NCBI GenBank assembly: GCA_030620285.1
Contig: JAUXFA010000120.1
Span: forward strand, 1-5,092
Length of the DNA: 5,092 nucleotides
Source of the DNA: Piscirickettsiaceae bacterium
Lineage (GTDB): Bacteria > Pseudomonadota > Gammaproteobacteria > Nitrosococcales > Methylophagaceae
Reading direction: 5' to 3'
Below are positions 1 to 5,092 of the stretch, in pieces; position 1 is the first letter of the stretch; each line of letters starts with the position of its first letter. The notes under the pieces were generated by a model. It saw only the letters and a list, made by a program, of their open reading frames with translations, did no database searches and was not told where the DNA came from. The translations under genes were made by a program, and so were the position numbers.

Positions 1-1975
1 CCATCGCCATGTCATCATCACTTGATGTATCGAGCTCGTCACTTTTAGCTTGCTCAAGTTCTGTAATGTCTTCGATGACTTCTTGCTGCACATCAGAGGT
101 TTCGTTAATAACTACCTCATCAATCTCTTCCACCAACATTTGTTCACTTTCATCGGCATTGTCAATATTAGCTGCCATAGCCGCGACCACTGGCGCTATA
201 GGCGCTTCTTTACCATCTAATTTTTCAACGGCTTCATCCCAAGTCATCTCAGGACGATTACTGCGTCTGACAAATAACCACATTAATAATAATGCTAACA
301 AACCACCAAACATTGTTTGTTTTTGGTTTTCGGCAACAAATGTTTTCACTCTGTCAGACCATGAACTCATATTAGTTTTATCAAACACGTTTGATGCATA
401 CGCTTTTGCATCATCTACTGTTCGAATCGAATATAAAGAAATATCAGCGCGTTCAGCAGCATCTACTGCCATGTCCATGGTATCTGCTGGCGAGTCTAAA
501 CCCATATTGTCAGTGGCCATGATTTCTTGTTCAGCTGCACCCTCTGCTACTGAAGCAAAATACTGATCAACTTCATTCATCTCAGCTTCAGCTTGACTAT
601 CTACGGCCTGCTCAGCCTGTAACGGTAGCTCGTCTAATAAAGCCGCAGTATCTTCCTCTTCAGCCGTTTGCTCTAAATCGGTATCCATATCTGCTTGAGC
701 ATCTTGCAACTGCTGCTGTTGCTGTTCCAATAAAGCCAAGCTGTCTTCGGTCATTTGCTCTATATTAGTATCTTCCTGACCATCCTGTTCAAGTGAACTT
801 TGTAGGCGAGCTAAATCCGCATCTTTGAGTGATATTAAGCGGCGCAATGTCTGGATCTGCTCTTCCATCACATCCATACGGGATTTTATATCAATATTTT
901 CTTGCGCTTGGCCTTCAATTGTTTCTTGAGCCAATGTGAGCTGTTCACTCATACTTGCTAACTGGTCACTACCCATAGGAGAGAGCTCTCCACCTTCTAG
1001 CAAGGATTCATCACTAGGAGCGACCAATTTCAAGCGTGCGGTATTGTCACCCTCGATTGCTGCGTTCGGCACGGCGGTTACTGGTGCAGTCACTGCTGCA
1101 TCTAACTCAGCTAGTTCCGAAGTACTCATCGGCACAGCCGTTTCTTCTATAACTGCGGACGGTGCTGGAGCTCTATTACGGTTTTTCCATGAATCATTTT
1201 GCTCACGAACGGCAGAAACAGCCTGACTTTTTGATAATTTCTTAACCGTCTCTACCGTAGGAATGGATAATGTGTAGCCAGCTTTAAGGCCATTGATATT
1301 CTGCCTGTTAAATGCACGAGGATTTTCTTTGACCAGTGCCATCATCTGCTGATGCACTGACACCGACTGCCCTTGTTTGGTCTTTAATGCGATATCCCAC
1401 AAGGTATCCGTTCGATTGGTTGGGCCATAGCTAGAGCTATAATCTGCTGATGATCTAGGCGTATCATATTGATAGCTTGTTTTGTTAGATGGTTTTATTG
1501 ACTTATTAGGTAGTTGTACTGGCTTCTTAGCTGTATCTGTGGGCTTATTGACTGGCTTTGATGCTGCAAATACTGTTTTTGGCGGATCGAGTAAAACGGT
1601 ATATTCACGAATCAATCGGCCCTGCCCCGTGGTTGCGGTCACTAAAAAATCAACAAAGGGTTCTTTCACTGGATCTTTCGAACTAATAATAATAGTTGCT
1701 GATCCCGCTTTTTCAACTACTTCAAATGTAAATTTTGTTAGCAAGATATGGCGTTCTATTCCTGCACGTTCAAACTCTTCCGCAGAGGACAATCGTACTT
1801 GCAGATTACCAGCTTCATCTCCACGTATAGCAGTAACAGCTATTTCCGCTTTGAATGGTTCATTTAGTGCTGACGATGTTTCAATCTTACCCAAACCAAA
1901 AGCATAAGCCTGAATGGGCACTAATAATCCTAATGCACTAATTACCGCAACACTGGCAAATGTTCTAATCACCAT
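1..1975 (-). CDS. fimV: FimV-like inner-membrane protein, N-terminal 658 residues (partial, cut by left edge)
   Basis: Reading the minus strand from the ATG at 1975-1973 gives 658 uninterrupted codons to the window edge. Residues 1-25 form a signal peptide (basic MVIR start, hydrophobic core, AYA cleavage site). Residues 26-132 match the FimV N-terminal domain, beginning FGLGKIETSSALNEPFKAEI. A Lys/Pro/Ser-rich linker (about 133-182) leads to a LysM-like segment (183-240, core TDTLWDIA). An acidic, Gln-rich, probably coiled-coil stretch follows (about 336-440, five Gln at 418-422), then one membrane helix (about 554-569) followed by RRSNR, placing the rest in the cytoplasm. After it comes an acidic tail. 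The family's C-terminal TPR-type domain would lie beyond the edge. Known FimV proteins bind peptidoglycan and support type IV pilus assembly, twitching and polar localisation; that role here is inferred. It starts 43 bases after asd. The start has a good ribosome site and directly precedes the signal peptide. Family assignment is firm; the exact function is less so. Confidence 0.9.
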   Translation of the reverse strand, partial: MVIRTFASVAVISALGLLVPIQAYAFGLGKIETSSALNEPFKAEIAVTAIRGDEAGNLQVRLSSAEEFERAGIERHILLTKFTFEVVEKAGSATIIISSKDPVKEPFVDFLVTATTGQGRLIREYTVLLDPPKTVFAASKPVNKPTDTAKKPVQLPNKSIKPSNKTSYQYDTPRSSADYSSSYGPTNRTDTLWDIALKTKQGQSVSVHQQMMALVKENPRAFNRQNINGLKAGYTLSIPTVETVKKLSKSQAVSAVREQNDSWKNRNRAPAPSAVIEETAVPMSTSELAELDAAVTAPVTAVPNAAIEGDNTARLKLVAPSDESLLEGGELSPMGSDQLASMSEQLTLAQETIEGQAQENIDIKSRMDVMEEQIQTLRRLISLKDADLARLQSSLEQDGQEDTNIEQMTEDSLALLEQQQQQLQDAQADMDTDLEQTAEEEDTAALLDELPLQAEQAVDSQAEAEMNEVDQYFASVAEGAAEQEIMATDNMGLDSPADTMDMAVDAAERADISLYSIRTVDDAKAYASNVFDKTNMSSWSDRVKTFVAENQKQTMFGGLLALLLMWLFVRRSNRPEMTWDEAVEKLDGKEAPIAPVVAAMAANIDNADESEQMLVEEIDEVVINETSDVQQEVIEDITELEQAKSDELDTSSDDDMAM

Positions 1976-1981
1976 TTCAAA

Positions 1982-1987
1982 CCCCTT
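1982..1987 (-). promoter_or_regulatory. Ribosome binding site of fimV-like gene
   Basis: On the minus strand AAGGGG lies 6 bases upstream of the ATG at 1975-1973. It is a good Shine-Dalgarno match at suitable spacing and supports this start, which also places the signal peptide exactly at the N-terminus. Confidence 0.65.
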
Positions 1988-2018
1988 GTTTTATCCCTGT
2001 TAGATATCATCCTACCAT

Positions 2019-3041
2019 TTACAGATATTGTTCAACCAATAATTCAGCAATTTGAATGCTGTTTAAAGCTGCACCTTTGCGTACATTATCTGCAACCACC
2101 CATAAATTCAAACCATTTGTATGCGAAATATCTTCACGTATACGTCCGACATAAACTGGATCGGTGCCTGAAGCGTCACTGACCGCGGTCGGATAAGCCC
2201 CATCGACATGGTCATCAATCACGACGATCCCATCGCATGCTTGCAATAAATCTTTAGCCTGTTGAGCTGTTATTTTATCTCTTGTTTCAATATGTATTGC
2301 TTCTGAATGACCATAAAAAACAGGAACACGAACGGCTGTTGGATTGACAGCAATGCTATCGTCTTCCATTATTTTATTAGTTTCCCAGACCATTTTCATT
2401 TCTTCTTTGGTATAGCCATTATCTTCAAATACATCTATTTGTGGCAGCACATTAAAGGCTATTTGTTTTGGATATACGCTACTTTCAACAGAACGGCCAT
2501 TTAACAATGCAGCTGTTTGTTTGGCCAGTTCATCCATTGCAGGTTTACCTGTGCCTGATACAGCTTGATAAGTGCATACATTGATACGCGTTATGCCCAC
2601 CGCATCATAAATGGGTTTCAACGCTACCATCATTTGAATCGTTGAACAGTTTGGATTGGCAATAATGCCGCGATTTTTATAATCAGCAATTGCGTGCGGA
2701 TTCACTTCAGGCACAACCAGTGGAATATCATCGTCGTATCGAAACTCAGAAGTATTATCAATAACCACACAACCTGCTTCAGCAGCTTTTGGTGCATAGA
2801 TTTTTGATACGCTGGCACCAGGTGAAAATAGACCCACTTGCACTTTTGAAAAATCAAATGTGGCCAAATCTTCTACAATTAATGCTTTATTGCCAAAACT
2901 AACCGTATTGCCAGCTGATCGTTCGCTGGCCAATGCATATACTTTACCTACCGGAAAATCACGCTGGTGCAAAATATCCAGCATTGTTTCACCGACGGCT
3001 CCTGTTGCGCCCACTACGGCAATATCAACTTTTTTACTCAC
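2019..3041 (-). CDS. asd: Aspartate-semialdehyde dehydrogenase
   Basis: Asd reduces aspartyl-4-phosphate with NADPH to aspartate semialdehyde in the cytoplasm, the precursor of lysine, diaminopimelate, methionine and threonine. The 340-residue product is of normal length. The nucleotide-binding motif GATGAVG is at 11-17. SEFRYD at 98-103 supplies a probable phosphate-binding Arg (R101). The catalytic cysteine is C132 in NPNCSTIQMM, QAVSGTG is at 159-165, and RVPVFYGH (238-245) carries the substrate-binding Arg and active-site His. The C-terminal helix NVRKGAALNSIQIAE is intact. Translation begins at GTG: an in-frame TAA at 3065-3063 and the absence of any ATG between leave it as the only sensible start. 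It lies 26 bases after leuB and 43 before the fimV-like gene, so it is probably co-transcribed. The sequence belongs to the shorter bacterial Asd class rather than the longer E. coli type. Pseudomonas carries a second Asd-like gene (usg) before fimV; here there is only one. Confidence 0.97.
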   Translation of the reverse strand: MSKKVDIAVVGATGAVGETMLDILHQRDFPVGKVYALASERSAGNTVSFGNKALIVEDLATFDFSKVQVGLFSPGASVSKIYAPKAAEAGCVVIDNTSEFRYDDDIPLVVPEVNPHAIADYKNRGIIANPNCSTIQMMVALKPIYDAVGITRINVCTYQAVSGTGKPAMDELAKQTAALLNGRSVESSVYPKQIAFNVLPQIDVFEDNGYTKEEMKMVWETNKIMEDDSIAVNPTAVRVPVFYGHSEAIHIETRDKITAQQAKDLLQACDGIVVIDDHVDGAYPTAVSDASGTDPVYVGRIREDISHTNGLNLWVVADNVRKGAALNSIQIAELLVEQYL

Positions 3042-3047
3042 TATATT

Positions 3048-3051
3048 TCCT
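3048..3051 (-). promoter_or_regulatory. Ribosome binding site of asd (supports GTG start)
   Basis: AGGA on the minus strand, extending to AGGAAA, sits 6 bases upstream of the GTG at 3041-3039. It is the clearest Shine-Dalgarno sequence in the short leuB-asd gap and confirms initiation at GTG. Confidence 0.65.
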
Positions 3052-3067
3052 AAACTTTTAGCTTAAA

Positions 3068-4138
3068 TTACAGCGCTGCAACAACGGCATCGCCCATCTC
3101 AATTGTTCCTACCTTTATGGTACCCTCGGAATAAATATCAGCAGTTCGCAAACCTTGATCGAGTACCTTGCTAACCGCCTGCTCAACACGATCGGCCATA
3201 TCAGCTTGATCAAGGGTATACCGCAGCATCATTGCAACCGATAATATTGTCGCTAAAGGATTGGCGATATTTTGACCGGCAATATCAGGTGCAGAACCAT
3301 GAATTGGCTCATACATGCCTTTACCCGCCTCATCCAATGAAGCTGATGGCAACATGCCAATCGACCCGGTCAACATTGATGCACAATCCGATAAAATATC
3401 GCCAAACATATTGGTTGTCACCATCACGTCAAACTGCTTTGGAGCCCGTACTAGTTGCATTGCCGCATTATCAACATACATATGACTCAGTTCAACATCA
3501 CCATAATCACTGGCGAGATCGGTCATGGTTTCACGCCAGAGTTCGGTACATTCTAATACGTTGGCTTTATCTACTGAACATAAACGACCCTGCCGTTTTC
3601 TAGCAATATCAAAGGCCACTTTACCAATACGATTTACTTCACTCTCACGATAAACCAGTGTATTAAAACCTTCTTTTTCACCATTATCAAGCGTTCGAAT
3701 ACCACGGGGTTGACCAAAATAAATACCGCCCGTTAACTCACGGACAATCATTAGGTCCAAACCAGAAACCACGTCTTCTTTCAACGAAGAAGCTTCAGCC
3801 AGCTGTGGATACAAGATAGCTGGTCGTAAATTTGCGAATAAATTTAATTCACTACGAATACCCAACAAACCCTTTTCTGGTCGAACACTAATATCCAAAG
3901 ACTCCCATTTATAACCGCCTACCGCACCCAATAATATGGCATCAGCAGATTTGGACATGGCAATGGTCTGTTCTGGTAAGGGTGTGCCGGTCTCATCATA
4001 AGCGGCACCGCCAATTAAACCATATTCGAGCTCAATTTCTAAACCACTGTCCCCCAAGGCTTGTAATACTTTAACTGCTTCAGCAACAATTTCTGGACCG
4101 ATTCCATCGCCGGCTAACACTGCTATTTTCTTTGTCAT
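3068..4138 (-). CDS. leuB: 3-isopropylmalate dehydrogenase
   Basis: LeuB oxidises and decarboxylates 3-isopropylmalate with NAD+ to 2-oxoisocaproate, the last pathway-specific oxidation step before transamination to leucine; it is a cytoplasmic homodimer. The 356 residues are full family length. Visible signatures are GDGIGPEI (10-17), the substrate-binding arginines R95 and R105 in the [12 protein letters not shown] stretch, R133 followed by the catalytic tyrosine Y140 in [10 protein letters not shown], catalytic K191 in VDKANVLE, and metal-binding aspartates D223 (YVDNAAMQ), D247 and D251 (NMFGDILSD). [15 protein letters not shown] (280-294) is the dinucleotide-binding loop, and D285-I286 in it fit NAD rather than NADP use. 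The ATG is standard for the family, although its ribosome site is weak (only TAAAGA just upstream). It follows leuD by 43 bases and precedes asd by 26, consistent with one operon. All key residues are present, so the enzyme should be active. Confidence 0.97.
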   Translation of the reverse strand: MTKKIAVLAGDGIGPEIVAEAVKVLQALGDSGLEIELEYGLIGGAAYDETGTPLPEQTIAMSKSADAILLGAVGGYKWESLDISVRPEKGLLGIRSELNLFANLRPAILYPQLAEASSLKEDVVSGLDLMIVRELTGGIYFGQPRGIRTLDNGEKEGFNTLVYRESEVNRIGKVAFDIARKRQGRLCSVDKANVLECTELWRETMTDLASDYGDVELSHMYVDNAAMQLVRAPKQFDVMVTTNMFGDILSDCASMLTGSIGMLPSASLDEAGKGMYEPIHGSAPDIAGQNIANPLATILSVAMMLRYTLDQADMADRVEQAVSKVLDQGLRTADIYSEGTIKVGTIEMGDAVVAAL

Positions 4139-4181
4139 TCTTTAGTTATTCACTACGTAAATTTATGTTTGTATCCATTGA

Positions 4182-4823
4182 CTACTTTGAAAATAGCCAT
4201 GGTGCTTGTTGCTTACGCTTCAATTCATAGGCTTGAATATCATCAGCATGTTGCAGTGTTAAACCAATATCATCTAAACCATTCAATAAACTATGTTTTT
4301 TGAATGCATCAACCTCAAAACTTATTGTGTCACCATTTTTCAAAGTGATAATTTGTGACGATAGATCAACTTTCAATTGATAGCCAGCTGTCGATTGTAC
4401 GGCATCAAATAAATCATCAATTATTTGTTCATCCAGTTGGATCGCCAAAACCCCATTCTTGCTCGTATTATTGAAGAAAATATCAGCAAAACTCGGGGCA
4501 ATAATGACACGAATACCAAAATCATCTAATGCCCAAACAGCATGCTCTCGACTGGAGCCACAACCAAAGTTTTCACGCGCCAATAAAATTGTTCCACCCT
4601 GATAGCGTTGTTGATTTAAAACAAAGTCTGGATTTACTGGCCGACCTTCGGAATTTTTACCGGGTTCGCCTAGATCCAGATAACGCCATTCATCAAATAA
4701 ATTAGGACCGAAACCACTACGTTGAATAGACTTTAAAAATTGTTTTGGAATAATGGCATCAGTATCCACATTGGGCCGATCTAAGGGAATTACGATACCC
4801 TGTTCTACGGTAAACTTTTGCAT
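4182..4823 (-). CDS. leuD: 3-isopropylmalate dehydratase small subunit
   Basis: LeuD is the small (swivel-domain) subunit of isopropylmalate isomerase. With the iron-sulfur subunit LeuC it interconverts 2- and 3-isopropylmalate, the step before LeuB. The 213-residue length is normal for the proteobacterial form. Family motifs are [14 protein letters not shown] (18-31), the active-site loop [10 protein letters not shown] (86-95) and the C-terminal block [19 protein letters not shown] (172-190). The ATG has AAAGAG 6 bases upstream (4835-4830) as a moderate ribosome site. The gene sits 43 bases before leuB. The upstream neighbour in the window is a YceI-family gene 39 bases away, not leuC, so the large subunit must be further upstream or elsewhere. 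No residue appears to be missing. Confidence 0.97.
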   Translation of the reverse strand: MQKFTVEQGIVIPLDRPNVDTDAIIPKQFLKSIQRSGFGPNLFDEWRYLDLGEPGKNSEGRPVNPDFVLNQQRYQGGTILLARENFGCGSSREHAVWALDDFGIRVIIAPSFADIFFNNTSKNGVLAIQLDEQIIDDLFDAVQSTAGYQLKVDLSSQIITLKNGDTISFEVDAFKKHSLLNGLDDIGLTLQHADDIQAYELKRKQQAPWLFSK

Positions 4824-4829
4824 CTATTG

Positions 4830-4835
4830 CTCTTT
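4830..4835 (-). promoter_or_regulatory. Probable ribosome binding site of leuD
   Basis: AAAGAG on the minus strand lies 6 bases before the leuD ATG (4823-4821). It is a partial Shine-Dalgarno match, in the 39-base gap after the YceI-family gene. I see no convincing hairpin terminator in that gap, so readthrough into leuD is plausible. Confidence 0.4.
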
Positions 4836-4862
4836 AAAATTAAACGATTTCATCACTAATTA

Positions 4863-5092
4863 TTAACTATGCTTTAACTTAAATACTAGGTAAAAACTCA
4901 CAGGTACGTTGTGGCTGATACTGGGTAGCTTAGCAAGCTCTTGCAATTTTTCAATACCCGCCACTAAAGAAAAATCTGCTACATTTATAATCGTAGGAGC
5001 CGCACTCACAACAGATAGTTTTGCGCCAACTAATCGCGTAATAATGACATCCATTGTTAATGGCTTTTTCTCACCATGCAATTCAAGAGTCG
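4863..5092 (-). CDS. YceI-family protein, C-terminal 75 residues (partial, cut by right edge)
   Basis: The minus-strand frame is open from the right edge through 75 full codons to TAA at 4865-4863. It enters as TLELHGEKKPLTMDV, which resembles the YceI-family beta-strand and loop usually written LTLHGvtkPvt-v. INVADFSLVAGIEKLQELA followed by LPSISHNVPVSF then resembles the C-terminal strand region of proteins in this family. YceI proteins form a lipocalin-like barrel that binds isoprenoid or other amphiphilic lipids, and most are periplasmic or secreted. The start, any signal peptide and the first half to two-thirds of the protein are outside the window, so location is inferred. A TTG at 5081-5079 could be mistaken for a start, but the frame continues upstream of it and it lies inside the family motif. 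It ends 39 bases before leuD on the same strand. The ligand is unknown, and the family call rests on motifs recalled, not on a search. Confidence 0.75.
   Translation of the reverse strand, partial: TLELHGEKKPLTMDVIITRLVGAKLSVVSAAPTIINVADFSLVAGIEKLQELAKLPSISHNVPVSFYLVFKLKHS

Noticed and set aside
9..566. Plus-strand open frame encoding a Ser/Thr-rich 185-residue product
   Set aside because: It is antisense to the continuous FimV-like frame, whose signal peptide, FimV domain and membrane helix are clear. The low-complexity Ser/Ala composition is what acidic codons (GAT, GAA, GCT) give when read on the opposite strand.
936..1907. Two plus-strand open frames (936-1226 and 1482-1907)
   Set aside because: Both lie wholly inside the FimV-like gene on the other strand, have no recognisable domain, and encode biased antisense products.
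1976..2018. Possible promoter or terminator between asd and the fimV-like gene
   Set aside because: Only a short GATATC palindrome and an imperfect repeat of AACAGGGAT/AACAAGGGG are present. There is no stem with a T-run and no paired -35/-10 match that I would defend.
2307..3603. Plus-strand open frames at 2307-2504, 2860-3066 and 3232-3603
   Set aside because: They overlap asd and leuB, whose catalytic motifs are complete on the minus strand; the plus-strand products resemble no family I know.
4139..4181. Possible regulatory hairpin or promoter between leuD and leuB
   Set aside because: The gap is AT-rich with a lone TACGTA palindrome. It forms no convincing stem and no promoter pair can be recognised.
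4863..5081. A complete small 72-residue protein starting at TTG (5081-5079)
   Set aside because: The frame remains open upstream of the TTG to the window edge, and the TTG encodes the Leu within the LELHGEKKP family motif, so it is an internal codon of a longer gene.

Overview
This window carries part of an amino-acid biosynthesis locus from what is most likely a gammaproteobacterium. The clue is the gene order leuD-leuB-asd-fimV, all on the minus strand, an arrangement known from Pseudomonas and relatives. The sequence is moderately AT-rich (about 40-43% GC by eye), which argues against Pseudomonas itself. It would suit an AT-richer marine or methylotrophic gammaproteobacterium, but the genus cannot be fixed from this sequence.

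Layout, in the direction of transcription (right to left): (1) 5092-4863, the C-terminal end of a YceI-family protein, cut by the right edge; (2) 4823-4182, leuD, small subunit of isopropylmalate isomerase; (3) 4138-3068, leuB, 3-isopropylmalate dehydrogenase; (4) 3041-2019, asd, aspartate-semialdehyde dehydrogenase, with a GTG start; (5) 1975-1, a long open frame for the N-terminal 658 residues of a FimV-like membrane protein, cut by the left edge. The gaps are 39, 43, 26 and 43 bases, with no visible terminator, and no opposing gene is supported. The whole window therefore looks like one transcription unit or a tightly packed run of genes, with no stretch over 300 bases lacking a gene.

LeuD (with LeuC, not in the window) and LeuB carry out consecutive steps of leucine synthesis. 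Asd makes aspartate semialdehyde, the branch point to lysine/diaminopimelate, methionine and threonine. FimV is a peptidoglycan-associated inner-membrane scaffold linked in other bacteria to type IV pili and cell-pole organisation; its link to asd is positional rather than metabolic. The YceI protein is probably a periplasmic or secreted lipid-binding protein.

I found no mobile element, RNA gene, CRISPR array or evidence of a new system. The points most worth a second look are the YceI gene where leuC is often found, and a substituted residue in the LysM-like motif of the FimV protein.
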